DNA of 64,000 bases, from NCBI RefSeq assembly GCF_003309065.1, contig NZ_POAF01000005.1, forward strand, positions 62,001 to 126,000. Reading direction: 5' to 3'. This document shows positions 43,957-52,735 of this stretch, piece by piece (the stretch's first letter is position 1; the number at the start of each line of letters is the position of its first letter). Source of the DNA: Glutamicibacter soli (lineage in GTDB: Bacteria; Actinomycetota; Actinomycetes; Actinomycetales; Micrococcaceae). The translations under genes were made by a program, and so were the position numbers. The notes under the pieces are model-generated. The model did not search any database and had not been told where the DNA came from. It was given only the letters and a program-made list of their open reading frames with translations.

Positions 43957-44384
43957 ACCCACCAGTCTAGTTCAGGGCAGGGAGCGACCGCGGACGTACA
44001 AGGGTATTTCTGCTGACATCCCGCAACCGCCAGTTCATGGAAGGACATCTGGCCTGACTCATCGGCAGGACGCATCGGCAAGGCGAGCCCGCCCAGACGA
44101 CTAGGCGAAGATGTACGGCAGCGCTCGCAGGTGCTGAAGACCCCGAACAGCGCCACCGCGTAGCCGAGCGCCAAGGCGAGGATGGCGGCTTTCGCGCCTT
44201 GCTCATTTCTCGTTTTGATCTGGTTCAGTGCCACGTGGCCTGCACCTACCGCGAAAACCGCCGGGCCAGTGCCGCCCAGGAAGATCAGGGCCGGGATTTC
44301 GGCAATGGCCAGGCAGAGGGCGATGATCGACAATCGGTTGACCCGCAAGCTTGCGGAGGCTTGGGTGCCGTTGCGCTTATCCAT
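43953..44384 (-). CDS. DUF4190-like membrane protein with atypical tail
   Basis: 143 residues from the ATG at 44384, preceded by GGAGGAGAC. Residues 15-75 look like the two-helix DUF4190 domain (LSIIALCLAIAEIPALIFLG; GHVALNQIKTRNEQGAK; ALGYAVALFGVFS). After the second helix the sequence (CERCRTSSPSRLGG onwards, about 60 residues) is unlike the family, which normally ends there. A frameshift or decayed end is possible, though the frame stays open to a four-base overlap with the next gene. Confidence 0.6.
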   Translation of the reverse strand: MDKRNGTQASASLRVNRLSIIALCLAIAEIPALIFLGGTGPAVFAVGAGHVALNQIKTRNEQGAKAAILALALGYAVALFGVFSTCERCRTSSPSRLGGLALPMRPADESGQMSFHELAVAGCQQKYPCTSAVAPCPELDWWV

Positions 44385-44629
44385 GTCTCCTCCATCAATT
44401 CTGGAATCTGTGCAGGTGCCATCTGAGGTCTTGACCTCAGCCGGAGTGGGGATGTGCAGCATCTGGGGTCGGCATTCCGCCGACGACGTGGCATTCCCCC
44501 GTCACCCATTCACGGAGTCTAGGCGACGTCGGCGCCATGGGCGTCTATGCCATCGTCATCGGATCGCGGCCTCGCCCTGCAGTACTGCGTCCGTTGCATT
44601 GATCTACCGACCCGCGCTAGGCTCCGGGT

Positions 44630-45160
44630 ATGACAGCGCCTACGCAGGGCATGCCCTACTCACCGGCACCGGTAGAAGTGGTCGCATTCATCGGCCGCAT
44701 CCTCGGCCACGAATGGCCCCACAGCGAGGCTGAGCGCGTTCGCGTATTCGAAGCGTTGGGCATGCACAGCCCGCAGCGACCCACGGAAGATGCAGAGGAG
44801 AACATCGGAGGCATCTGGGTGCTGAAAGTTCCGTTGTGGGCCGAGGTGGATGCTCGTTGGAGTTCGTTCCGGGGTTCTCTCGTGCTGATCACCTTATTCC
44901 TGTACCCGCAGCCATCGGAACAGCATCCGCAGGTTCTGGAAAAATTCGCCGAGCTCCGGACGGAACTGTCAACGTACTTTTCTCCTCCGACGGAAACCTG
45001 GGGAACCGAAGCCATGCCCGCGGCAAGGTGGACGATCGGGACTTGCGGGGTTGAACTCTATTGCTTCAACAAACCCAACAGCGTGCTCTTGCTCTGTATC
45101 GAAGATCTGCAGCTGGCGCGCGTAGCCGAAGCCGCAGCCGTGGCGGATTCGGCCCCCTAG
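44630..45160 (+). CDS. Hypothetical protein
   Basis: 176 residues, soluble, no signal peptide. An N-terminal helical part precedes an alternating beta region ending RWTIGTCGVELYCFNKPNSVLLLCIE. This reminds me of small actinobacterial immunity-like proteins (DUF6301 type), weakly. TAGGCT six bases before the ATG indicates a leaderless transcript. Convergent with the DUF2797 gene. Confidence 0.65.
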   Translation: MTAPTQGMPYSPAPVEVVAFIGRILGHEWPHSEAERVRVFEALGMHSPQRPTEDAEENIGGIWVLKVPLWAEVDARWSSFRGSLVLITLFLYPQPSEQHPQVLEKFAELRTELSTYFSPPTETWGTEAMPAARWTIGTCGVELYCFNKPNSVLLLCIEDLQLARVAEAAAVADSAP

Positions 45161-45170
45161 CCTCGATTAC

Positions 45171-46112
45171 CTAGAACAGCGCAGACTGTTCTTCATGGAA
45201 GTCGCCACGTTCATCGGCAACTCCCAATTCGTGGGTTTTGAGTTCCGCCGCGTCGATGAGCCTCAGGGTTGTAGACGGGCCGCTGTCGACCATGATGGTT
45301 TGCCCCAGAACTCCGCGCACCCTGATGTTGAACTGGTTGTCTGCGATCTTCTGATCCCACGGATGCAGCGCATGCGCGTCCCAGGCGTCGACCACAAGTT
45401 GCGCATACTCCGGGTGCTCCCACAGCTCATCGCGAAGTTCGATGCCATAGGTCTCCAGCCCGCGTTGTGCAGACAGGAAGTCCCGGGCCTTGTCGGCCGC
45501 TGCACGGTTGATGTCATCGAGGCTGGCCAAAGTCAGTTCCCAGCTGGTCAGCCCCTTCACCTTGGATTTCTGCCGCACTTGCTGGCCCAGTCCCACGTGT
45601 TCGGTGATGAGATCTTCAAGCACGCGGATGGCCGCGCCGTCCCCCGCGCCAGCGATGTAGCGGGCGACGACCGCACCCTGCTGTGCTAGGCGGCTCCATT
45701 TGCTCTGGGTTGAGGTCGTGCCGACCTTCGTGGCTCCATGGGCGAAGCTTGCCACGTAGAGGAAATGCGGCTGTTCCAAATATTTTCGCATCCCCGCCGG
45801 CGCTTCGCCGGTCGTATGGAAGTGGTGCATGAATTTGGAGTGGTCAAGTCTCCGACACTGGTCGCACTGATTGCCTGTCCGTACAGCTTTGTTTTTCGGG
45901 CAGGGGAAATTGTTGCGACCGCCGTCAGGGTTCATGGTGATATAGCCCAGGCAGAACTTCAGGTCGCTGACTTGCAAGCGAAGGGCTCGATTCTTGGACA
46001 AGGACTCATGGATCCACTGTGAACCGCGACGGAGGCTCAGGCTTGGCGCCGGCTCGTAGTGGGAAAAGCTGATCCCGTGGCAGAGCTGTCGTGATTCACT
46101 GGGGAATTCCAT
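45171..46112 (-). CDS. DUF2797 protein
   Basis: 313 residues. The Cys pattern CLGY, CPKNKAV, NQCDQCRRLDHSKF suggests a metal-binding site; then HFLYVASFAHGATKVGTTS and RLAQQGAVVARYIAGAGDGAAIRVLEDLI as in DUF2797. Function of the family is unknown. Divergent from the alarmone synthetase with 265 bases between. Confidence 0.8.
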   Translation of the reverse strand: MEFPSESRQLCHGISFSHYEPAPSLSLRRGSQWIHESLSKNRALRLQVSDLKFCLGYITMNPDGGRNNFPCPKNKAVRTGNQCDQCRRLDHSKFMHHFHTTGEAPAGMRKYLEQPHFLYVASFAHGATKVGTTSTQSKWSRLAQQGAVVARYIAGAGDGAAIRVLEDLITEHVGLGQQVRQKSKVKGLTSWELTLASLDDINRAAADKARDFLSAQRGLETYGIELRDELWEHPEYAQLVVDAWDAHALHPWDQKIADNQFNIRVRGVLGQTIMVDSGPSTTLRLIDAAELKTHELGVADERGDFHEEQSALF

Positions 46113-46377
46113 GGAGGCCTTTCAAGAAAAGAGTCGCATTCAAGCCTAAGCCAGTACCACCTGATTCCTGGAACTCCGCTCACCGCTTCGTAGGCGCTCA
46201 CATTGCAGAGCTCGTTGGGCAGTGTTCCAGTTGTGCCGGAACCGCGTCAACTCTGGTAGGCATCGGATGGTTTTCGGTCGGTATACCCGGGGTTCTGTCC
46301 ATTTTCTTAGGACTGCGTTCTACTCTGGAGGTACATACAGACGCGTGCCCCGACTTCGCGACATTGAATATTCAGAG
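46113..46377. other. Intergenic region between the DUF2797 gene and the alarmone synthetase
   Basis: 265 bases of divergent upstream sequence. I see no convincing promoter boxes. The synthetase frame stays open back to 46222, but nothing family-like lies before about 46447. Confidence 0.4.
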
Positions 46378-47205
46378 GTGATAGAGATTTCAACTCAAAG
46401 CTCAGACAGGCCGTCCCCTCCCCCTGTGGCACTGCGTACCGCAGCGATGAACAACCCTGAACTCCAGAACATGGCTCGCACTTTCCATCACCAGTTCCAG
46501 CGCTTCATGATGGAACACCAGTTTGCGGTCGATGAAATCCTGACCAAGGTGTCGATTCTGCGCGAGGAATTCTTGTACCTGCACAAGTACAACCCCATCG
46601 AGCATGTCACCTCCCGGGTCAAGTCGCCGGAAAGCATCATGCGGAAAGTCGCCCAGCGGCGCATCACTCCAACGTTCGAGGCAATCCGCGAAAATATCAG
46701 CGACATCGCCGGCGTTCGCATCACCTGCAGTTTTGTGAAAGACATCTACAAGGTGCTCAATACGCTGACATCGCAAAGCGATCTGGAAGTCATCCAGATC
46801 AAGGACTACATCAAGAATCCCAAGCCCAACGGGTACAAAAGCCTGCATGCCATCGTGAAGATCCCGGTTTTCCTGTCCGAGGGGCCGGTTGATATCACCG
46901 TGGAAATCCAGATCAGGACCATTGCGCAGGACTTCTGGGCGACGCTCGAACACAAGATCTTCTACAAGTACGAAGGCGCCGTGCCCGAGCATCTTGTCGA
47001 AGAGCTGGCCGAGGCGGCACGGGTCGCAGAAAGCCTGGACATGAAAATGCAAAGGCTGCACACGGAAGTCCACGGCCACGATGTCAACAGCACGGAGTCC
47101 GAGGACGATCGAGGTTTCGATGATTCCGTTTTGCAGGAATTATTGATGATCGCCCAGCAAGGTATTCCTGAGGAACCAACCGAGTCGCCAAGGAAACAAA
47201 ACTAG
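46378..47205 (+). CDS. Small alarmone synthetase (RelA/SpoT-domain GTP pyrophosphokinase)
   Basis: Single-domain (p)ppGpp synthetase of the RelQ/RelP class. SPESIMRKVAQRR, the EXDD-free NISDIAGVRITCSFVKDIY stretch, the substrate motif PKPNGYKSLHAIVKIPVF and EIQIRTIAQDFWATLEHKIFY (split here) match actinobacterial members. No hydrolase, TGS or ACT domain, so a second Rel enzyme would have to break down its product. The start is uncertain: GTG at 46378 (AGAGG adjacent) or ATG at 46447; the homologous part begins near the latter. Confidence 0.88.
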   Translation: MIEISTQSSDRPSPPPVALRTAAMNNPELQNMARTFHHQFQRFMMEHQFAVDEILTKVSILREEFLYLHKYNPIEHVTSRVKSPESIMRKVAQRRITPTFEAIRENISDIAGVRITCSFVKDIYKVLNTLTSQSDLEVIQIKDYIKNPKPNGYKSLHAIVKIPVFLSEGPVDITVEIQIRTIAQDFWATLEHKIFYKYEGAVPEHLVEELAEAARVAESLDMKMQRLHTEVHGHDVNSTESEDDRGFDDSVLQELLMIAQQGIPEEPTESPRKQN

Positions 47206-47215
47206 GATGGATAGG

Positions 47216-47246
47216 CGCGGATCGGCACTGAGCCGATCCGCGTTTT
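47216..47246 (+). terminator. Terminator after the alarmone synthetase gene
   Basis: CGCGGATCGGC / GCCGATCCGCG stem, 5-base loop, then TTTTC; 10 bases after the stop. Confidence 0.9.
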
Positions 47247-47360
47247 CTCATTCATCGGGTGGCTTCACGGGAACTGCGTTTGGCTCCATTGAACCCACGG
47301 ATCCCTTTCGGAGGCATTATCTGAGTACCCGGGCTTGTGAACGGGCCGATCGCGAACACA

Positions 47361-47394
47361 AAAACCCCGGAAACCGTTGGGTTTCCGGGGTTTT
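47361..47394 (-). terminator. Terminator after tRNA-Met
   Basis: 11-bp stem CCCCGGAAACC / GGTTTCCGGGG with a GTTG loop; minus-strand TTTTTGTG follows. Ends the tRNA-Thr/tRNA-Met transcript and also blocks plus-strand read-through. Confidence 0.9.
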
Positions 47395-47401
47395 ACTGCT
47401 G

Positions 47402-47475
47402 TAGCGGCGCCGGGACTCGATCCCGGGACCTCACGATTATGAGTCGTGCGCTCTAACCAGCTGAGCTACGCCGCC
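47402..47475 (-). tRNA. tRNA-Met, elongator (anticodon CAT)
   Basis: 74 bases, acceptor GGCGGCG / CGCCGCT, anticodon loop CTCATAA, T-arm with GATCGAGTC. A paired first base excludes the initiator type. 47 bases after tRNA-Thr; one transcript. Confidence 0.96.
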
Positions 47476-47522
47476 ACAAGTGAGAAGCTTTCCAGTAGAA
47501 GCCAAGATCGCTTCTCACTCAG

Positions 47523-47594
47523 AGCCCCCTGCCGGAATCGATCCGGCGACCTCGTTCTTACCAAGAACGCGCTCTACCACTGAGCTAAGGGGGC
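47523..47594 (-). tRNA. tRNA-Thr (anticodon GGT), minus-strand copy
   Basis: 72 bases, acceptor GCCCCCT / AGGGGGC, anticodon loop TTGGTAA, complete arms. A TAGAGT -10 candidate lies just upstream (about 47607-47612). Identical to the plus-strand copy at 48113. Confidence 0.97.
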
Positions 47595-48112
47595 AACGAG
47601 TAAATACTCTACACGGGTTTTCGTGGAAACAAAAATCGCCAACCACCCCCGGGATCACCACCCGGAATCATGGATAAACCCAAGTCAGGTAGAGAATACC
47701 GATCACCGCAAGGCGGCGCGGGACGAAGAATGGGACAAGAACACCGTAAGTGACGATGCTCACGGCCGTTTCGGGGTCGAAAAATTGGCAAATAATTGCC
47801 ACCCGATAATAAAATCTCCAGCTCCTGCCCGCGGCGAACGGGCGACCCAATAAAGGTCACGGGCCGCACCCAATCATCGCTGGTCGCGATTCTTTCCAGC
47901 ACCGCACCCACAGGGACCCACTCCTGGCAATCCGGCTCCACCGCCTGAATGCCGGCGGAGCGACGTGGCACATCGCCATAATTTCCGCCACCTCACATCT
48001 CTTTGGTGCCAGCGTCGCTAATACCATCCTGAGTAGGAATGATGTGACCTCAACGACATATCCGCTCAGGATTTTGCAATCAACCGAAAGCTGTGTAAAG
48101 TTATTACTCGTT
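47595..48112. other. Region between inverted tRNA-Thr copies
   Basis: About 520 bases, less GC-rich than the neighbours. Minus-strand frames between 48000 and 47640 have some protein-like stretches (EVAEIMAMCHVA; VPVGAVLERIATSDDW) in different frames, so a frameshifted remnant is possible. No intact gene. The two ends share the tRNA upstream sequence (TTACTCGTT and a -10-like TA-AGT). Confidence 0.5.
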
Positions 48113-48184
48113 GCCCCCTTAGCTCAGTGGTAGAGCGCGTTCTTGGTAAGAACGAGGTCGCCGGATCGATTCCGGCAGGGGGCT
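48113..48184 (+). tRNA. tRNA-Thr (anticodon GGT), plus-strand copy
   Basis: 72 bases, identical base for base to the minus-strand copy at 47523-47594. TAAAGT upstream (about 48096-48101) is the likely -10, and a perfect palindromic terminator follows. Confidence 0.97.
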
Positions 48185-48190
48185 CGAAAT

Positions 48191-48224
48191 AAGAGAGACA
48201 ATCTGAATTCAGATTGTCTCTCTT
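48191..48224 (+). terminator. Terminator after plus-strand tRNA-Thr
   Basis: Perfect 34-base palindrome (AAGAGAGACAATCTGAA and complement), followed by TTCG. Confidence 0.85.
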
Positions 48225-48715
48225 TTCGTTTCCCTGCGTTTTTCTTGTGGTATTCATTGCCGTTTTAGCGGGCTTCGCGTCCTGGCATTCACAGCGCTTT
48301 AGTCGGAGTCCAAATCACTGAACTACGCATGGCTCTGCAATCCTTCAAGACCTTTCCGGCCGCTTGCAAGGTTCTCGCGCTGTTGCCAGTCATCACCCCT
48401 CGGATCAAGCACTGCATCCCCGGTTGGACTGATCAGGCTTTGGCCAGCGAACCCACGCTCGGGCGTTGCTTACCCTGAGCCTTTTGAATTTGAGCGTAGA
48501 ATGGCTGCGTTTGCCACTCATTCCCCGCCGCCGATGAATCACCTCTTCGCACGCCAGAGCGGATTTGACGGCCTTTCAGGAGTTCGTGCGGCTCCCGTGG
48601 GGCCACGTCCGGCATTCAGGTGTCCCTGAGGCCCCTCAAGACGCCGGAGACCAGGCATTCCCACATCATGGCGAGTTCTTGGCTACGGCGGCGCCAAGCA
48701 AGCCCCGGGATGCGA
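48225..48715. other. Non-coding gap after tRNA-Thr
   Basis: About 490 bases. Frames present are short and lack family-like sequence. I see no tRNA, repeat or promoter that stands out. Confidence 0.5.
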
Positions 48716-48757
48716 AGAACCCCTGGGTATGACCTTGCGGTCTTTCCCAGGGGTTCT
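48716..48757 (-). terminator. Terminator after the DEAD-box helicase gene
   Basis: 12-bp stem AGAACCCCTGGG / CCCAGGGGTTCT with an 18-base loop, 30 bases after the stop. Confidence 0.75.
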
Positions 48758-48786
48758 CAGTTCACGCTGGCTAAGCCACTGGCGGC

Positions 48787-50688
48787 TTAGTAGTCGCGGC
48801 GACGAGCCGAATCGCTGAAGCGATCCTTGCCTCGTCCGCCGAAGCGCTTGTCGCCGCCGCCACGGCGGTCATCGCCGCGGAAGCCGCCCGAGCGCTTGCG
48901 GTCGTTGAAGCTGCCGCCACGTCCGCCGCGGTAACCGCCGCGATCCGAGTCGTCATCGCGGCGCGGCTTGCGGCCGGAGTCCAGCTCCAGGTTGATCGGC
49001 TCGCCGCCGATGCGGGTGTTGGACAGTGCACGCCACTGGTCCTTGCTCAGCTCGGCTGGCAGCTCGACCAAGGTGTGGTCCGAACGGATCTCGATGCCGC
49101 CGATTTCCGAGGAGTTGAAGCCGCCCTCGTTGGCCAGTGCGCCAACAATGGAGCCCGGCTGCACGCGGTTGCGGCGGCCAACTGCCAGACGGTACATGGC
49201 GTTGCCCTCGGCGGCCGTCTTGCCACGGCGTGGGCCGCGCTCTCCGCGATCGCCACGGTCTGCGCGGTCGCGCTCCAGGCGGGCCTTCTTGGATGGTGGC
49301 ATGACCGGCTCGGTCATCAGCAGCGGGCGGCCGCCCTGGGCCATGAGGGCCAGGGCCGCAGCGATTTCAAGGTGGTCCAGGTCCTCGTGCTGGGCGGCGA
49401 ACTGCTCCACGATTTCGCGGAAGGTGCCCAGGTCCTGGCCGGTGATGGTTGCATCGATGCGGTCGGTGAACTTCTGGATGCGGCGGTTGTTCACCGAATC
49501 CAGGGAAGGCAGCTGCATCTGGGTCACCGACTGGCGGGTAGCCTTCTCGATGGCGCGCAGCAGGTACTTCTCACGCGGGGTCATGAAGAGGATCGCGTCG
49601 CCCTTGCGGCCTGCGCGGCCGGTACGGCCGATGCGGTGCACGTAGGACTCGGTGTCGTGCGGGATATCGAAGTTCACGACGTGCGAGATGCGCTCGACGT
49701 CCAGGCCGCGGGCGGCAACGTCGGTGGCGACCAGGATGTCGATCTTGCCCGAACGCAGGTTCTCGACCGTGCGCTCGCGCTGCTGCTGCGGGATGTCGCC
49801 GTTGATGGCTGCAGCGGTGAAGCCGCGGGCCTTCAGCTTGTCGGCGAGGTCCTCGGTGGCCATCTTGGTGCGCACGAAGGCGATGACGCCGTCGAATTCC
49901 TCGGACTCGAGGATGCGGGTCATGGCGTCCAGTTTGTGGGCGCCCATGACCTGCAGGTAACGCTGGGTGATGTTGGCGCCGGTGGTCTGCTTGGACTTGA
50001 CGGCGACTTCCTGCGGGTTGCGCAGGTACTCTGAAGCAATGCGGCGGATGGTGCGTGGCATGGTGGCCGAGAACAGGGCAACCTGCTTCTCTTCCGGGGT
50101 GGCTTCCAGGATCTTGTCGACCTCTTCGGCGAAGCCCATGCGCAACATTTCGTCGGCCTCGTCCAGCACCATGTACTGCAGGTTGGACAGGTCAAGGGAA
50201 CCCTTGTTGATGTGGTCGATCACGCGACCCGGGGTGCCGACGACAACCTGTGCGCCGCGGCGCAGGCCGGCCAGCTGCGGGCCGTATGGCGAGCCGCCGT
50301 AGACAGGCAGCACGGTGAAGTCAGGAAGGTACTTGGCGTAGGAGGTGAAAGCCTCGGCAACCTGCAGCGCGAGCTCGCGGGTCGGTGCCAGAACCAGGAT
50401 CTGCGGGGTGGTGGCCGGACCGTTCAGGTCGGCCAGCTCTGCCATGCGGGAGAGCGCAGGCAATGCGAAAGCGGCAGTCTTGCCGGTACCGGTCTGGGCC
50501 AGACCGACAACGTCGCGGCCGTCGAGCAGCAGCGGAATGGTGGCGGCCTGGATCGGCGACGGCTTTTCGTAGCCCAGGTCGGCCAGTGCAGCAAGCACGC
50601 GGGCATCAAGACCAAGTTCGCTGAAGGTAACCGTTGGTTCCTCGGTGGTCTGGGTGTCGGCAGTGTTTACGGGCATGTCAGAAGACAC
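48787..50688 (-). CDS. DEAD-box RNA helicase (DeaD/CsdA-like)
   Basis: 633 residues. Q-motif and FSELGLDARVL at the start, Walker A AQTGTGKTAAF (about 64-74), VLDEADEML (about 170), SAT, and HRIGRTGRAGR (about 345). A DbpA-type RNA-binding domain follows at about 485-565 (MYRLAVGRRNRVQPGSIVGA), then an Arg/Gly-rich tail (RGGYRGGRGGSFNDRKRSGG). Unwinds structured RNA in ribosome assembly and cold adaptation. GTG start with GAGG upstream; 293-base gap upstream could be a cold-shock-type leader. Confidence 0.95.
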   Translation of the reverse strand: MSSDMPVNTADTQTTEEPTVTFSELGLDARVLAALADLGYEKPSPIQAATIPLLLDGRDVVGLAQTGTGKTAAFALPALSRMAELADLNGPATTPQILVLAPTRELALQVAEAFTSYAKYLPDFTVLPVYGGSPYGPQLAGLRRGAQVVVGTPGRVIDHINKGSLDLSNLQYMVLDEADEMLRMGFAEEVDKILEATPEEKQVALFSATMPRTIRRIASEYLRNPQEVAVKSKQTTGANITQRYLQVMGAHKLDAMTRILESEEFDGVIAFVRTKMATEDLADKLKARGFTAAAINGDIPQQQRERTVENLRSGKIDILVATDVAARGLDVERISHVVNFDIPHDTESYVHRIGRTGRAGRKGDAILFMTPREKYLLRAIEKATRQSVTQMQLPSLDSVNNRRIQKFTDRIDATITGQDLGTFREIVEQFAAQHEDLDHLEIAAALALMAQGGRPLLMTEPVMPPSKKARLERDRADRGDRGERGPRRGKTAAEGNAMYRLAVGRRNRVQPGSIVGALANEGGFNSSEIGGIEIRSDHTLVELPAELSKDQWRALSNTRIGGEPINLELDSGRKPRRDDDSDRGGYRGGRGGSFNDRKRSGGFRGDDRRGGGDKRFGGRGKDRFSDSARRRDY

Positions 50689-50981
50689 GAAGAATTACCT
50701 CATTCGTTAGGGGAATAGGCCTAGCCGTCCCCAAAGAAACGACACAAGGCTACACAGTCAGAAAACAAGTCACGCTCATCAAGCGCTCCCCTATGACATA
50801 AAGACCCGCACACACTTTGCGGAGATACAACACGAGAAGGCTCTAACCTCAAAAATTGGGCCAGATGCAAGGGATACCCTGATGTTCGCGAACACTTAAT
50901 GCTAACGAACCCTGCCCCTGTTTGTCAGCGCCAGGGGTGTGTGAGATCGGGCACCGCTACTCACCCAGTAGGCTTGAAACC
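50689..50981. other. Intergenic region upstream of the DEAD-box gene
   Basis: Nearly 300 bases between divergent genes. AT-richer than the flanks. It should carry the helicase promoter and leader; I cannot place them. A palindrome GTTCGCGAAC lies at about 50884-50893. Confidence 0.4.
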
Positions 50982-51410
50982 GTGAATATTCGTGATTTTC
51001 CAAGGCGTCCGGACGAGCCGGTCCCCGGCGGGCTGCTCATCTCGCAGCTGCTCTGGGTACTGGCCGGAGTGCTCTTTCTCGGCTTCGGGGCATTCCTGGT
51101 TTACGAGCAGACCCAGCGCGGTTCGTTGGACCTTGCGGCCATGTCGCTGGTTGCGCTGCTGCTGGCGGCCGGCGTCGCTTTCGGCGTTCTGGCCTACCGC
51201 TTGTTTCTCGGCCAGCGCTCGGCGCGGGCCCAGCTGACCTGGGTCGGGCTGATCGCGGCGCTGCCCATGGTGCTGCGCATGGGACGCTATTCGATCCTGG
51301 CGGCCATTGTGCTGTTCAGTGTCGCGCTGATGTGGGTGCCGGCCAGCAACCGCTACTTCAAGGTGGTCTCCCCCAAGCCACGCAAACGCGGCCCGGTGCC
51401 TCCGCGCTGA
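50982..51410 (+). CDS. Membrane protein of unknown function
   Basis: 142 residues with four hydrophobic helices (first LLISQLLWVLAGVLFLGFGAF-like, residues about 16-36; last SILAAIVLFSVALMWV) and a basic C-terminus (KPRKRGPVPPR). GTG at 50982 with TAGGCT seven bases upstream supports a leaderless start. Confidence 0.75.
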   Translation: MNIRDFPRRPDEPVPGGLLISQLLWVLAGVLFLGFGAFLVYEQTQRGSLDLAAMSLVALLLAAGVAFGVLAYRLFLGQRSARAQLTWVGLIAALPMVLRMGRYSILAAIVLFSVALMWVPASNRYFKVVSPKPRKRGPVPPR

Positions 51411-51461
51411 CGGGCACTCCGCCTCGCAGCACCCGGGCCTCCGGGCACCAGAGAAAAGACC

Positions 51462-51505
51462 GAAAATGCGCGCTGAACCCGGAGACGGGTTCAGCGCGCA
51501 TTTTC
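51462..51505 (+). terminator. Bidirectional terminator before metB
   Basis: 19-bp stem GAAAATGCGCGCTGAACCC / complement with a 6-base loop; A/T runs on both ends, between convergent genes. Confidence 0.9.
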
Positions 51506-51552
51506 AGTTCTCGGCCGGATGGCTTTCCTCCGGCGCGGGGCTCCTGCCTCGG

Positions 51553-52710
51553 CTACAGCGCGGAGAAGGCCCGCTCCAAGTCGTCAATCAGGTCCGCGGC
51601 GTCCTCGATGCCCACCGAGAGGCGCAGCAGGTTCACCGGAACTGCCAGTTCGGTGCCCTTGACCGAGGCGTGGGTCATTTCCGAGGGGTAGTTCATCAGC
51701 GATTCGATGCCGCCCAGCGATTCGGCCAGGGTGAACAGGCGAGTGCTTTCCGCGACCTTGCGGGCCGCGGCCTCGCCGCCGGCGAACTGCACGGAAACCA
51801 TGCCGCCGAAGCCGCTCATCTGCGCTTTGGCGATGTCGTGGCCCGGATGGTTTTCCAGGCCCGGGTACAGCACGCGCTCGACTTCCTTGCGCTCCCCCAG
51901 CCAGGCTGCCACCTGCGCGGCGTTTTCCGAGTGGGTGCGCATACGCACGCCCAGGGTCTTCAGTCCGCGGGTGGTCAGGAATGCGTCCATCGGACCCGAG
52001 ACCGCGCCGACGGCGAACTGGATGAAGCCGATCTTCTCGGCCAGCTCGGAGTCCTTGACGATCACCGCGCCGCCGACCACGTCGGAGTGGCCGCCGATGT
52101 ACTTGGTGGTCGAGTGCACCACGATGTCCGCGCCCAGGGTCAGCGGCTGCTGCAGGAACGGGCTGGCGAAGGTGTTGTCCACGACCAGCAGCGCGCCGGC
52201 CGCGTGGGCGATCTGCGCGGCCTTGGCGATGTCGGTGATCTTCATCATCGGGTTGGACGGGGTCTCGACCCACACCAGCTTCGCCTTGTTCTTCTCGATG
52301 GCCGCGGCCAGCGCCGCATCGTCGCCCATGTCCACCGGGGTGTTGCCGATGCCCCAGGCACCCAGCACGCGGTCGATCAGGCGGAAGGTTCCTCCATAGG
52401 CGTCATTGCCCAGCACGATGTGGTCACCGGGGCGCAGGATGGCGCGGATCAGCGAATCCTCGGCGGCCAGTCCAGAACCGAAGGAGAAGGCGTGCGTGCC
52501 GTGCTCGGCGGCGGCCAGCTGGGCCTGCAGCGCGTCGCGGGTCGGGTTGCCACCGCGGCCGTACTCGTAGCCACCGCGCAGGTTGCCGATGCCGTCCTGG
52601 GCGTAGGTCGAGGAAAAGTGCAGCGGCGGCACCACGGCGCCGGTGACCGGTTCGAAGGCCTGGCCGGCGTGGACGAAACGGGTGTTGGATCCCTGGGGAT
52701 TTTCAGTCAT
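51553..52710 (-). CDS. metB: Cystathionine gamma-synthase/lyase family PLP enzyme
   Basis: 385 residues, Cys/Met-metabolism PLP family. TRFVHAGQAFEPVTGAVVPP at the start, GSGLAAED, VVDNTFASPFLQQPL and the PLP lysine in VHSTTKYIGGHSDVVGG (about 207). Directly after cbs, so it may run transsulfuration in either direction (synthase or lyase). ATG at 52710 preferred over the GTG/ATG at 52749, which would overlap cbs. Confidence 0.92.
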   Translation of the reverse strand: MTENPQGSNTRFVHAGQAFEPVTGAVVPPLHFSSTYAQDGIGNLRGGYEYGRGGNPTRDALQAQLAAAEHGTHAFSFGSGLAAEDSLIRAILRPGDHIVLGNDAYGGTFRLIDRVLGAWGIGNTPVDMGDDAALAAAIEKNKAKLVWVETPSNPMMKITDIAKAAQIAHAAGALLVVDNTFASPFLQQPLTLGADIVVHSTTKYIGGHSDVVGGAVIVKDSELAEKIGFIQFAVGAVSGPMDAFLTTRGLKTLGVRMRTHSENAAQVAAWLGERKEVERVLYPGLENHPGHDIAKAQMSGFGGMVSVQFAGGEAAARKVAESTRLFTLAESLGGIESLMNYPSEMTHASVKGTELAVPVNLLRLSVGIEDAADLIDDLERAFSAL

Positions 52711-52735
52711 TGAAAGTGTGTCCTTTGCGAAATCT

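Noticed and set aside
47480-47677. 65-codon frame across tRNA-Thr
   Set aside because: Reads through a tRNA gene (the GIDPATSFLPRTRSTTELRG type peptide is a known tRNA artefact).
48433-48615. 60-codon minus-strand frame after tRNA-Thr
   Set aside because: No start signal, no recognisable domain, isolated.
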